The position numbers and the translations under genes are program-made. A DNA stretch of 64,000 nucleotides. It comes from Tritonibacter multivorans. GTDB lineage: Bacteria > Pseudomonadota > Alphaproteobacteria > Rhodobacterales > Rhodobacteraceae. The notes under the pieces were generated by a model, which saw only the letters and a program-made list of their open reading frames with translations, did no database searches and had not been told where the DNA came from. Numbering within the stretch: the first letter of the stretch is position 1; every line of letters begins with the position of its first letter. The stretch covers positions 64,501 through 128,500 of the forward strand of contig NZ_CYSD01000037.1 in NCBI RefSeq assembly GCF_001458415.1, given 5' to 3'. Below are positions 50,164 through 58,913 of this stretch, piece after piece.

Positions 50164-51390
50164 ATGACACAGAGAAGCCAGATCCTCATCACCGGCGGCG
50201 GCCTGAACGGTGCAACTCTTGCGCTGGCACTGGCCCAATGCGGCCATGCGGTCACGTTGATTGACGCCCTGCCCCGCGCAACCCGCGAAGAGCGCGGCTT
50301 TGACGGGCGGTCCTATGCGCTGGCGCTGGCGTCGACCAAACTGTTGGCGCAGATCGGCATCTGGGATGAGCTGGCGGACAAGGCCCAGCCAATGCGCGAA
50401 ATCAAGGTGAGCGACGGTCAGGCCGGACAGGGCCCCTCACCCTTTTTCCTGCATTTCGAGGAAAGTGATCTGGACGAAGGCCCGATGGGCTACATGGTCG
50501 AAGACCGCTACCTGCGCCGCGCGCTGCTGGAGGCGCTGGAGGCAGAACCCAACATTACTGAAGTCACCGGCCACACGGTTCTGTCCCAGACACCGACCGC
50601 AACCGGGATTTCGGTGACGCTGGACAATGGCGAAAATCTGACCGGCGATCTGCTGGTAGGTGCGGATGGGCGTCGCAGTGGCACCGCCGCACGTGCTGGC
50701 ATCAAACGCACCGGTTGGGATTACGGCCAGACCGCGCTGGTCTGCGCGATTTCCCATGAAAAACCCCATGACGGCATTGCGCATCAGTTCTTTATGCCGC
50801 CCGGCCCGCTGGCCATTCTACCGCTGACCGGCAATCGCAGTTCGATTGTCTGGAGCGAAACGCACGCCCGCGCCCGCGCGATCAATGCAATGGACACCGA
50901 AGACTACCTGAAGGTGTTACGCCCGCGTTTTGGAGATTTCCTTGGTGACATTGACTTGGAAGGCGACCGTTTCACCTATCCGCTGGGCCTGAGCCTTGCG
51001 AATGCCTATTTCGCAGATCGGGTGGCGCTGGTTGGCGATGCCGCTCATGGGATGCACCCAATTGCCGGACAAGGGCTGAATGCTGGGCTACGGGATGTGG
51101 CGGCCTTGGCCGAGGTGCTGACTGAGGCGACGCGTCGCGGCGAAAACGTGGCTTCCCCACTGGTGCTGGAGCGCTACCAGCAATGGCGCCGGTTCGACAC
51201 TGCCACGCTGGCGCTGGCCACGGATACGTTCAATCGCCTGTTCTCCAACGACAACCCGCTGCTGCGGCTGGGCCGGGACATTGGTCTTGGCATCACCGGG
51301 GCAATGGGCGGGCTGCGCCGCGGATTTGTACGCGAAGCCGCCGGGCTGACCGGCGACCTGCCAAAGCTGATGCAAGGGCGGGCGATCTAA
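50164..51390 (+). CDS. UbiH/UbiF/Coq6-family FAD monooxygenase
   Basis: A 408-residue flavin hydroxylase of ubiquinone biosynthesis. The FAD-binding GGGLNGATLALALAQ lies at the N-terminus, LLVGADGRRSGTAARAG in the middle and VALVGDAAHGMHPIAGQGLN near residue 290, the full family set. Members hydroxylate the benzoquinone ring at one of three positions; which one is not clear here. The ATG at 50164 starts the Rossmann motif; one 12 codons earlier is possible. Confidence 0.9.
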   Translation: MTQRSQILITGGGLNGATLALALAQCGHAVTLIDALPRATREERGFDGRSYALALASTKLLAQIGIWDELADKAQPMREIKVSDGQAGQGPSPFFLHFEESDLDEGPMGYMVEDRYLRRALLEALEAEPNITEVTGHTVLSQTPTATGISVTLDNGENLTGDLLVGADGRRSGTAARAGIKRTGWDYGQTALVCAISHEKPHDGIAHQFFMPPGPLAILPLTGNRSSIVWSETHARARAINAMDTEDYLKVLRPRFGDFLGDIDLEGDRFTYPLGLSLANAYFADRVALVGDAAHGMHPIAGQGLNAGLRDVAALAEVLTEATRRGENVASPLVLERYQQWRRFDTATLALATDTFNRLFSNDNPLLRLGRDIGLGITGAMGGLRRGFVREAAGLTGDLPKLMQGRAI

Positions 51391-51413
51391 GTCGCCCAAC
51401 CCGCAACGCTGGA

Positions 51414-51611
51414 TTAGTCCAGCTGACGCGCCTCGTCACGCAGCATCACCGGAATGCCATTGCGGATCGGAAATGCCAGATTGGCGGCTTTGGAGATCAG
51501 CTCTTGGGCCTCAGCATCATATTCCAAAACTGTTTGGGTCTGCGGGCAGACCAGCGCCTCGAGCATGCGGCGATCAAAGGCGGGCGCGGCGCTTGGCTGG
51601 GATTCGGTCAT
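51414..51611 (-). CDS. Trm112/YcaR-family small protein
   Basis: A 65-residue zinc-ribbon-like protein ([32 protein letters not shown]). Only one cysteine is left of the usual four, so it probably does not bind zinc. Family members activate methyltransferases or are of unknown role in bacteria. Its start overlaps the stop of the LON-domain gene (ATGA), so the two are coupled. Confidence 0.88.
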   Translation of the reverse strand: MTESQPSAAPAFDRRMLEALVCPQTQTVLEYDAEAQELISKAANLAFPIRNGIPVMLRDEARQLD

Positions 51612-52237
51612 TGCATTTTCTCCTCGGACGCACTGCCGCGCAGCGCAAATTCAATCAGGGTGACCAGTGTCTCGCGGCGGCGGGTCAGGTTTTCCGCCTC
51701 AAGCAGCGCCTGCTTGTCTTCGGCCGGAAAATCCAGATGCATCGCCAGCGAATTGATCAGGGTTTCATCACAGGCTGTTTGCATGGCTTCCCAATCGGTG
51801 GAAAGCCCTTTGAGTTCAAAAAACCGCTCTAGCAGCTCCATCAGGGGCACGCGATCAAACCCCGGCAAAGGGCTGCCGTTGCGCAGGCTGTCGTCACAGT
51901 TCCAAGTCACCCGCGCCCGGCGGTAGGGGGTGAAACCCTCGACTTCTTCTTCGATGGTGAACCGCGACACGCCGGTCAGCGTGATCAAATACCGCCCATC
52001 ATCGGTTTCAGAAAACTGCGTCACACGGCCCGCACATCCGACCCGATTGGAAATATCGCCCTGCCCACGGGGCTGAACCATACCAATCAAGCGCTGCGGC
52101 GACTTCAGACTGTCTTCGAGCATCTGGAGGTACCGTGGCTCAAACAGATGCAACGGTAATTTTGCCCGGGGCAGCAACAGCGCTCCGGGCAGTGGAAAGA
52201 CAGCAAGGGTGTCCGGCAAATCTGCGGGTTGTATCAT
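51608..52237 (-). CDS. LON-substrate-binding-domain protein
   Basis: A 209-residue protein consisting of the N-terminal substrate-recognition domain of Lon ([42 protein letters not shown]) without ATPase or protease parts. Such stand-alone LON domains are common in alphaproteobacteria and probably recognise unfolded proteins. It is 27 bases downstream of the CnoX-like gene, and coupled to the Trm112-like gene. Confidence 0.9.
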   Translation of the reverse strand: MIQPADLPDTLAVFPLPGALLLPRAKLPLHLFEPRYLQMLEDSLKSPQRLIGMVQPRGQGDISNRVGCAGRVTQFSETDDGRYLITLTGVSRFTIEEEVEGFTPYRRARVTWNCDDSLRNGSPLPGFDRVPLMELLERFFELKGLSTDWEAMQTACDETLINSLAMHLDFPAEDKQALLEAENLTRRRETLVTLIEFALRGSASEEKMQ

Positions 52238-52264
52238 GGGAAGGAACCTAGGGCTCCCAAGCCT

Positions 52265-53197
52265 TTAGGCAAATATCAACGAGCTAAGTTTGCGGCGACC
52301 GTTCAACACAACCGGATCATTGGGTTTCAGCGCGTCGAAAATGGTGAACAGCTGCGCTTTTGCGGCGCCATCATTCCATTCGCGATCCCGGCGGAACAGT
52401 TCCAGTAGTTCGGTCACAGCTGCCTCGGCATCTTCGGACGCATGCAGCGCCTGGGCCAGATCAAAACGCGCCTCGTGATCATCGGGGTTTGCGTCTACTT
52501 TGGCCCGCAGCTCCGCCACCGGACCAGCATTGGCGGCCTGACGGCCCAGTTCGATCTGTGCGCGTGCGGCTTCCAGTTCCGGCGCATCAGCGATTTCCGC
52601 AGGGGCACCGTTCAGCACGGCTTCGGCCTGATCCAGATCCTCGAGCGCAATATGCGCGCGCGCCAAACCGCCATAAGCGGCTGCGTTTTTGTCATCTTCG
52701 CCAATGATCGCCGTGAACACCTGAACCGCATCTTCGGCCTGACCGTCCTCGAGGAACTGTTCGGCCATCGCAACGGCTTCGCCAAGACCACCGTCAGCGG
52801 TGCCACCGCCGGCTTCGGCAATGCGCTTTACAAAAGCTTCGATCTCGGATTGCGGTACGGCGCCTTGGAACATGTCCACCGGACGGCCCTGAAAGAAGGC
52901 AACCACGGTTGGGATGGACTGCAGCGGCAGACCCTGCTGGGCCAGAGCCTGCGCCAGACGCTGGTTTTCGTCCACGTTGATCTTGGCCATTTTGACCGCG
53001 CCTTTGGCTTTGGTCACAGCGGCTTCCAATTGCGGCCCCAGCGTCTTGCACGGGCCGCACCACGGCGCCCAGAAATCCACAATGACCGGCACCTGCATGG
53101 AGGTGTCGACCACCTCGGCCATGAAGGTTTCTTCGGTTACGTCTTTGATGAGGTCATTCGCGGGGGCTTCGCCCGCACCGCCAAGAATATCCATCAT
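52265..53197 (-). CDS. CnoX/YbbN-type thioredoxin with TPR-like tail
   Basis: A 310-residue protein. The thioredoxin domain (about 15-125) has an active-site CGPC at residues 47-50 in WAPWCGPCKTLGP, and the C-terminal 170 residues are helical repeats (AVQVFTAIIGEDDKNAAAYG and FDLAQALHASEDAEAAV). This is the layout of CnoX, a chaperone-redoxin that guards substrates for GroEL and DnaK. The ATG-ATG start follows AAAGGAGAG. It heads an operon with LON and Trm112-type genes. Confidence 0.92.
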   Translation of the reverse strand: MMDILGGAGEAPANDLIKDVTEETFMAEVVDTSMQVPVIVDFWAPWCGPCKTLGPQLEAAVTKAKGAVKMAKINVDENQRLAQALAQQGLPLQSIPTVVAFFQGRPVDMFQGAVPQSEIEAFVKRIAEAGGGTADGGLGEAVAMAEQFLEDGQAEDAVQVFTAIIGEDDKNAAAYGGLARAHIALEDLDQAEAVLNGAPAEIADAPELEAARAQIELGRQAANAGPVAELRAKVDANPDDHEARFDLAQALHASEDAEAAVTELLELFRRDREWNDGAAKAQLFTIFDALKPNDPVVLNGRRKLSSLIFA

Positions 53198-53295
53198 GAA
53201 ATCGCTCTCCTTTGCACTTGCCCCCTATATGTCGCCTCCGACACGGGAAACCAAGAGGAAAGCCGCCATCAGTAAACTGTGGCGGCCGCTGAGAT

Positions 53296-53321
53296 CACAG
53301 CGCACCACAAACTGCGCTGTG
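53296..53321. terminator. Hairpin after the exonuclease III gene
   Basis: CACAGCGC and GCGCTGTG form a perfect 8-base-pair stem with a ten-base loop, 24 bases beyond the xthA stop. No U-tract follows, so it is only a possible terminator. Confidence 0.45.
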
Positions 53322-53344
53322 GAATTGCAGACTGTCGCCGGTGA

Positions 53345-54133
53345 TCAGAGATCGAAGGTCGCAAAAACCGGCGCATGATCGCTGGGTTTTTCCCACCCGC
53401 GCGCATCGCGTAGAACCCGACTGGAGTGCGCGGCGTTCTTAATATCCGCCGTGGCCCAGACGTGGTCCAAACGGCGTCCTTTGTCTGCAGCATCCCAGTC
53501 CTTTGCGCGATAGCTCCACCAGCTATAGAGCAGCCCATCGGGGATATCGTTGCGCGTCACATCGGACCAGCCGCCGGCTTCCATCACATCGGCGAAATGC
53601 TCCACCTCGATCGGCGTGTGACTGACCACCTTCAGAAGTTTCTTGTGGTCCCAGACGTCGTCCTCACGGGGCGCAATGTTCAGATCCCCCACCAGAATCG
53701 CTTTTTCCGGAGTCTCTGCTTTAAACCAGTCGCGCATGTCGGTCAGGTAATCGAGCTTCTGACCAAACTTTTCGTTCTTCTCTCGATTCGGCTCATCACC
53801 ACCCGCCGGAACATAGAAGTTGTGGATGGTGGTGCCGTTTTCCAGCCGCGCCGCCACATGGCGTGCATGGCCCAGTTCCGCGAAATCCTTGTCCCCCACA
53901 TCCTCCAGCGGAAGGCGCGACAGAATCGCAACGCCATTGTAGCCCTTCTGCCCGCGGGCCACGATATGGCCATAGCCGAGCTCGGTGAACTGGGCCATTG
54001 GGATCTTGTCCACGGGGCTTTTACACTCTTGTAAACAAAGGACATCTGGCGCTTCTTCGCGCAGAAGCTTCGCCACGAGATCTTCGCGCAGGCGGACAGA
54101 ATTGATGTTCCAAGTGGCAAGGGTAAAGGCCAT
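53345..54133 (-). CDS. xthA: Exodeoxyribonuclease III
   Basis: A 262-residue AP endonuclease/3'-exonuclease of base-excision repair. Catalytic positions are intact: Asn9 in TWNINS, Glu36 in LQECKSP, the VGDLNIAP loop and the SDHAPVFATF end with the active His. The ATG at 54133 begins the homology; the 14-codon upstream extension has no support. Single gene. Confidence 0.95.
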   Translation of the reverse strand: MAFTLATWNINSVRLREDLVAKLLREEAPDVLCLQECKSPVDKIPMAQFTELGYGHIVARGQKGYNGVAILSRLPLEDVGDKDFAELGHARHVAARLENGTTIHNFYVPAGGDEPNREKNEKFGQKLDYLTDMRDWFKAETPEKAILVGDLNIAPREDDVWDHKKLLKVVSHTPIEVEHFADVMEAGGWSDVTRNDIPDGLLYSWWSYRAKDWDAADKGRRLDHVWATADIKNAAHSSRVLRDARGWEKPSDHAPVFATFDL

Positions 54134-54469
54134 GAGAGCTGTCTTTCTTAAAGGACTGTCTTGGTCGGTTTTCACGGGCGACTTTGCCTAGTGCTTGGGC
54201 AAATCACCAGAGGCCGCGCGCATGATTTTCAAAAATCTGGGGACGAATGTGAAATTTTCTTGTCACTTCTCACAGAGCCTGCGTAAAGAAGCCGCAAGAC
54301 GTAATTTGGACCTAGTGGGTCGGAAAAATGGAAACCGTGTTGGGGCGTCGCCCCGGACATCCTTACAAGAAAGCCTATGATTGGTGGCCGCCGCCCGCCG
54401 ATCAGAAGCGGGCTTGATTCCGCACATTTTCGAACAATCTATCCAAATACCAATGCCTGGAGGTTTCTC
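54134..54469. other. Divergent intergenic region between xthA and the dioxygenase gene
   Basis: A 336-base region with both promoters. It has a small hairpin GGGGC-GTC-GCCCC (54342-54354) in the leader of the dioxygenase gene and its GGAGG ribosome site at about 54459. I see no other gene or repeat. Confidence 0.45.
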
Positions 54470-55579
54470 ATGGCAACCGCAGAACTGCGTCAAAACGACG
54501 GCACAATCGCAATCACTTTCTCCAACGGCGCAACCGGCGCGTTCCCCTTCATCTGGCTGAAGGACAATGATCCGGCAGGTTTCCACCCGCAAACTCAAGA
54601 GCGCGTCACCGACCTGACCGCAATCGATCTGGACGTCAAAGCCTCGGCTGTTGAAGCCGACGACAGCACCCTGACCATTTCCTGGGACGGCGAAGACACC
54701 AAAACCGTGTATCAGCTGGACTGGCTGGCGGCCCATGTTCCCGGTCAATACGCAGCTGACCCGGCAAAAACCGGCTTCAAACACTGGCGCACAGACCTGG
54801 GCGCAGACGGCATCCCGCGCGCCAACGCCAAAGAAGTTCTGGAAAGCGACGCCGCCCTGAAAGAATGGCTGAAGCAAACCCAGATCTTCGGCTACTCCAT
54901 CGTGGAAGGTCTGGATGACAACACCGAAGCAGGTATGGACGTTGCCCGCCGCATCGGCTTCCTGCGCGAAACCAACTTTGGTGTGACCTTCGAGGTTCAG
55001 TCCAAGCCGAACCCGAACAACCTGGCCTACACCCCGATCGCGCTGCCGCTGCACACCGACCTGACCAACCAGGAACTGCCCCCGGGCTTCCAGTTCCTGC
55101 ACTGCCTGGCAAACGAAGCTGTCGGCGGTGGTTCGCTGTTCTGCGACGGTTATGCGATTGCGGAAGACCTGCAGAAAGAAGACCCGGAAGCGTTTGAACT
55201 GCTGTCCACCGTGTCTGTTCCGTTCCGCTTCCACGACGGTGAGGTCGACATCCGCGCCCGCAAGAAGGTCATCAACCTGGACGAAGATGGCACCATCATC
55301 GAGATCTGCTTCAACGCACACCTCGCGGACATCTTCGATCTCGAGCCGACGCTGATGACCCGCTACTACCGCGCGTACCGCAAGTACATGGCGATGACCC
55401 GTTCCAAGGACTACGTCGTGACCCTGAAGCTGAAGGGCGGCGAAATGGTCGTGTTCGACAACCGCCGCGTTCTGCACGGCCGCGACGCCTTCGACCCGAA
55501 CACCGGTTTCCGTCACCTGCACGGCTGCTACGTTGACCGTGGCGAATTCGAAAGCCGCCTGCGCGTGCTGAGCCGCTAA
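54470..55579 (+). CDS. Gamma-butyrobetaine dioxygenase-like Fe(II)/2-oxoglutarate enzyme
   Basis: A 369-residue TauD/BBOX-like dioxygenase. The iron triad is His195 and Asp197 (LPLHTDLTN) with His336 (RRVLHGRDAF); Arg348 would hold 2-oxoglutarate. An N-terminal DUF971-like domain (about 10-95) has the WLKDND opening, but the zinc-binding cysteines of classical BBOX enzymes are replaced (PAGFHP), so the zinc site is lost. Family members hydroxylate gamma-butyrobetaine or trimethyllysine to make carnitine. Codon use is strongly biased, like rpsO and pnp, and the ribosome site is strong, suggesting high expression. Substrate is open: other trimethylammonium compounds are possible. Confidence 0.82.
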   Translation: MATAELRQNDGTIAITFSNGATGAFPFIWLKDNDPAGFHPQTQERVTDLTAIDLDVKASAVEADDSTLTISWDGEDTKTVYQLDWLAAHVPGQYAADPAKTGFKHWRTDLGADGIPRANAKEVLESDAALKEWLKQTQIFGYSIVEGLDDNTEAGMDVARRIGFLRETNFGVTFEVQSKPNPNNLAYTPIALPLHTDLTNQELPPGFQFLHCLANEAVGGGSLFCDGYAIAEDLQKEDPEAFELLSTVSVPFRFHDGEVDIRARKKVINLDEDGTIIEICFNAHLADIFDLEPTLMTRYYRAYRKYMAMTRSKDYVVTLKLKGGEMVVFDNRRVLHGRDAFDPNTGFRHLHGCYVDRGEFESRLRVLSR

Positions 55580-55603
55580 GCGCGCCCGCTTTACGAGCGC
55601 AAA

Positions 55604-55633
55604 CAAAAAAAGGCCGGGCGACTAAGCCCGGCC
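55604..55633 (-). terminator. Terminator of the response-regulator gene
   Basis: GGCCGGGC-GACTAA-GCCCGGCC is a perfect 8-base-pair stem with seven A on its left, a U-tract in minus-strand RNA. It may also block read-through from the dioxygenase gene. Confidence 0.88.
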
Positions 55634-55704
55634 AGTCCAACAGGGAGGTGCATATCATAACCCGGATATGCGCGGGACGTGTTGGCCGAACCTGAAAACT
55701 TGGC

Positions 55705-56391
55705 TCAGGAAACGAGCCTGTATCCCCCAGATTCCGTAACAAGAAGACGTGCGTTTGACGGATCTGGTTCAATTTTTTGACGCAGGCGATAAATATGCGT
55801 CTCAAGCGTGTGCGTGGTCACCCCTGCATTGTAGCCCCAAACCTCGTGCAAAAGCACCTCTCTTGGCACTACTCCGTCGCTGGAACGGTATAGGAACTTG
55901 AGAATATTGGTTTCTTTTTCCGTCAGACGGATCTTCCGGTCGTCTTCGGTGATCAACATCTTCATCGACGGCTTGAAACTGTAGGGGCCAAGGATAAACA
56001 CCGCATCCTCGGATTGTTCGTGCTGGCGCAGCTGGGCGCGAATACGGGCCAGCAGCACCGGGAATTTGAACGGTTTGGTGACATAATCATTGGCGCCAGC
56101 ATCCAGACCCAGAATGGTATCCGCATCACTGTCATGGCCGGTCAGCATCAGGATCGGCGATTTGACCCCTTGCTTGCGCATCAAACGGCACAGCTCGCGG
56201 CCATCGGTGTCGGGCAGGCCCACATCCAAAATCACCAGATCATAAAGCGCCTCTTTGGCACGCTCCATCGCGTTTGCGCCCGTGTCGGCTTCAAAGACAT
56301 CAAAGTCTTCGGTCATCACCAACTGCTCGCTCAGCGCTTCGCGCAGGTCGTCGTCATCATCGACAAGCAGGATTTTTTTCAACTGAGCCAT
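55705..56391 (-). CDS. OmpR/PhoB-family response regulator
   Basis: A 228-residue transcription factor. The receiver domain (about 5-120) has the acidic pocket DDDDD at 11-15, the phospho-acceptor Asp56 in VILDVGLPDTDG and the Lys of YVTKPFKF; a winged-helix domain follows (LTEKETNILKFLYR, THTLETHIYRLRQKIEPD). No kinase is adjacent. It resembles CenR-type regulators of alphaproteobacteria in my memory, which would give a cell-envelope role, but that is uncertain. The ATG at 56391 follows GAGG. Confidence 0.9.
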   Translation of the reverse strand: MAQLKKILLVDDDDDLREALSEQLVMTEDFDVFEADTGANAMERAKEALYDLVILDVGLPDTDGRELCRLMRKQGVKSPILMLTGHDSDADTILGLDAGANDYVTKPFKFPVLLARIRAQLRQHEQSEDAVFILGPYSFKPSMKMLITEDDRKIRLTEKETNILKFLYRSSDGVVPREVLLHEVWGYNAGVTTHTLETHIYRLRQKIEPDPSNARLLVTESGGYRLVS

Positions 56392-56577
56392 TGCGACCTC
56401 CCTCGGCGCGTTCCTATGTTCGTGATCCAGACTTGGGCGCGCGCCCGCCAAAGCACAAGCTTTGCGACAGTTCTCTCACGGCGTCGTGTCCGGCAAGCTG
56501 GAATTGTTTCACTTTTGCAGCATTTAGCCGTAGAAGGCGGAACCTGAATCACAAACCGCAGCAAAGGTTGCACAACC

Positions 56578-57666
56578 ATGAGCCTCCTACCCACCACCTT
56601 GGAACGCATTGCCCGCGCCCGCGTGGACCTGCGCATGGGGCTGCCGGTGATCCTGACCCACGACGGGCAGGCGCTTTTGGCGATGTCGGTTGAAACCCTA
56701 CGTCAGAACCGCCTTGGCGACCTGCGGGATCTGGGCGACGTGCATCTGACGCTGACCGCGCGCCGGGCAGAAACGCTGAAGGCCCGCGTTTATGATGAAG
56801 ACGTGGCACGGATCACCGTGCCGACAGATGTGGATCTGCGTTGGATCCGGTCACTGGCGGACCCAGCGGATGATCTGAACACCCCGATGAAGGGCCCGTT
56901 GATGAGCCTGCGCGGCGGTTGCCCCAAACTGCACCGGCTGTCGATTGCCCTGGTGAAATCGGCGCGCCTGCTGCCTGCGTCTGTGTCCATTGCCCTGCCC
57001 GACGCGGAGGCCGTGGCGGTGAACTACAACCTCACCCTGCTGTCGCTGGACGCGGCAGAACCCTTGATGAACGAAAGCTCACCGCAGCACCCGATCGCTG
57101 CTGCCCGCCTTCCCATTGTGGCGTCCGAACGCGGCCGGTTGCATATCTTCCGCCCAGAGGACGGCGCAGAAGAACATTATGCCATCGAGATCGGCCAGCC
57201 GGACCGCAGCAAGCCTGTGCTGGCCCGCCTGCATTCGGCCTGCTTTACCGGCGATGTTCTGGGGTCGCTCAAATGCGATTGCGGGCCGCAGCTGAATGGC
57301 GCGCTGGATCAGATGGGCGAAGAAGGCTCTGGTGTTCTGCTGTACCTGAACCAAGAGGGGCGCGGCATTGGTCTGGCCAATAAGATGCGCGCCTATTCCC
57401 TGCAGGATCAGGGCTTTGACACGGTGGAAGCCAACCATCGGCTGGGCTTTGAGGACGACGAACGTGATTTCCGCATTGGGGCGCAGCTGCTGCAAGAGCT
57501 GGGCTTTAGCTCTGTCCGGTTGATGACCAACAATCCCGGCAAGATTGCGATGATGGAGAAGACCGGCGTGAAGGTCGCCGAACGTGTGGCGCTGAAGGTC
57601 GGCGAAAACGCCTATAACACCCGCTATCTGGCCACCAAAGCCGCGAAATCGGGGCATATGCTGTGA
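56578..57666 (+). CDS. ribA: GTP cyclohydrolase II
   Basis: A 362-residue enzyme of riboflavin synthesis. The C-terminal 170 residues are a full GTP cyclohydrolase II: zinc cysteines Cys222, Cys233 and Cys235 in LHSACFTGDVLGSLKCDC, and YLNQEGRGIGLANKMRAY. The N-terminal 175 residues do not show the 3,4-dihydroxy-2-butanone phosphate synthase motifs of RibBA and have no family I can name, so it is not a working bifunctional enzyme. The L,D-transpeptidase gene starts at a GTG overlapping its stop. No FMN riboswitch is visible upstream. Confidence 0.9.
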   Translation: MSLLPTTLERIARARVDLRMGLPVILTHDGQALLAMSVETLRQNRLGDLRDLGDVHLTLTARRAETLKARVYDEDVARITVPTDVDLRWIRSLADPADDLNTPMKGPLMSLRGGCPKLHRLSIALVKSARLLPASVSIALPDAEAVAVNYNLTLLSLDAAEPLMNESSPQHPIAAARLPIVASERGRLHIFRPEDGAEEHYAIEIGQPDRSKPVLARLHSACFTGDVLGSLKCDCGPQLNGALDQMGEEGSGVLLYLNQEGRGIGLANKMRAYSLQDQGFDTVEANHRLGFEDDERDFRIGAQLLQELGFSSVRLMTNNPGKIAMMEKTGVKVAERVALKVGENAYNTRYLATKAAKSGHML

Positions 57667-58163
57667 GCCTTGCCGACCTGACCCTCACCCCGCAAGGCGT
57701 GCGGTTCATGGGACGCCTGATCCCCTGTTCGATCGGTAAAGGCGGCATTTCTGCCAACAAACGTGAAGGCGATGGCGCGACGCCTGTGGGCATCCACCGC
57801 ATTGTCGGCATGCTGTATCGCCCCGACCGGATCCCCCCGCCGAACGACTGGGCCATGCCAATTGGCCCCCGCGATCTGTGGTCTGATGATGGGCGCGACG
57901 CGCAGTACAATCACATGGTGCGCGCGCCTTATGGTTTTAGCCATGAACGCCTGCGCCGGGCGGACCCGCTTTATGATCTGGTGTTCATCACCGACTGGAA
58001 CTGGCCAGATGCGATCCCCGGACAGGGGTCGGCGATTTTTCTGCATCAATGGCGACGCCCCGGCTATCCAACCGAAGGCTGCGTGGCATTTTCGCGCCAG
58101 AACCTGCGCTGGATTGCCGAACGCATTACGCCCGGCACCCGGCTTATTGTGCCTCAGCTGTAA
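57663..58163 (+). CDS. L,D-transpeptidase (YkuD domain), minimal
   Basis: A 166-residue protein that is almost only a YkuD domain. The catalytic cysteine is in GYPTEGCVAFS with the preceding His in AIFLHQW; the usual Arg after Cys-Val is replaced by Ala, so activity may differ from that of classic enzymes. No signal peptide or LysM domain is present; with a GTG start overlapping ribA, export is not apparent. Family members cross-link peptidoglycan or attach proteins to it. Confidence 0.85.
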   Translation: MSLADLTLTPQGVRFMGRLIPCSIGKGGISANKREGDGATPVGIHRIVGMLYRPDRIPPPNDWAMPIGPRDLWSDDGRDAQYNHMVRAPYGFSHERLRRADPLYDLVFITDWNWPDAIPGQGSAIFLHQWRRPGYPTEGCVAFSRQNLRWIAERITPGTRLIVPQL

Positions 58164-58807
58164 TCGCGCGCGCCAAAGATGGCAGAGCCAACCCGCACAT
58201 GGGTCGCACCAAAAGCAATCGCCTTTTCAAAATCGCTGCTCATACCCATCGACAGGCCGGTGAGGTCGTTGCGTTTTGCGATTTTGGCAAGCAACGCGAA
58301 ATGAAGCGCAGCTTCTTCCTCGACCGGCGGGATGCACATCACCCCCTTAATCGGCAGATCAAGGCCGCGACACTCGGCGATAAAAGCGTCCGCATCCTGC
58401 GGCAGAATTCCGGCTTTTTGATCCTCGGCACCGGTGTTCACCTGGATGAACAGATCCGGACAAGACCCAAGCTCTTGCGCCAGCCGCGCAAGGGTTGTTG
58501 CCAGCTTCGGGCGATCAACGGAATGGATGCAGTCCGCCAGCTCCATCGCCTGACGGGCTTTGTTTGTCTGAAGGGGCCCGATGATATGCAGCTGAATGCG
58601 ATCAAATTGCGTGCGGAAATCGGGCCATTTGCCAGCCGCTTCCTGAACGCGGTTTTCGCCAAAGACACGGTGGCCTTCGTTTAGAACAGCTTCGACGCGT
58701 TCATTGGGCTGAATTTTGGATACAGCGATCAGCTCTACCGAACCGGGCGCGCGCCCGGCTTTGGCTTCGGCGTCTGAAATTCGGGATTTGATCTCGGCAA
58801 GCGACAT
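58154..58807 (-). CDS. YggS/PROSC-family PLP-binding protein
   Basis: A 217-residue single-domain PLP protein that balances the vitamin B6 pool. The PLP-lysine is in VELIAVSKIQPNE, followed by FGENRVQEA, LHIIGPLQTNKA and MGMSSDFEKAIAFGATHVR, all standard. The ATG at 58807 follows GAGG; an upstream ATG at 58819 has no site. Its 3' end overlaps the convergent transpeptidase gene by ten bases. Confidence 0.93.
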   Translation of the reverse strand: MSLAEIKSRISDAEAKAGRAPGSVELIAVSKIQPNERVEAVLNEGHRVFGENRVQEAAGKWPDFRTQFDRIQLHIIGPLQTNKARQAMELADCIHSVDRPKLATTLARLAQELGSCPDLFIQVNTGAEDQKAGILPQDADAFIAECRGLDLPIKGVMCIPPVEEEAALHFALLAKIAKRNDLTGLSMGMSSDFEKAIAFGATHVRVGSAIFGARDYS

Positions 58808-58854
58808 GTTTGGCCTCATGGTCTGTTTGCCGCCACAAAACACCTAACGTGCGC

Positions 58855-58889
58855 AAAAGAAAAGGGCGAGTTCCCGAAGGAACCCGCCC
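58855..58889 (-). terminator. Porin gene terminator
   Basis: GGGCG-A-GTTCC, CGAA loop, GGAAC-C-CGCCC forms a stem with one A-C mismatch, with an A-rich tract on its left giving a U-tract in minus-strand RNA. Confidence 0.85.
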
Positions 58890-58913
58890 AAGAACCGTGT
58901 GGTTCAGCTTGAC

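Noticed and set aside
56392-56577. FMN riboswitch upstream of ribA
   Set aside because: The gap is 186 bases and I could not find the conserved RFN-element core or its closing stems.
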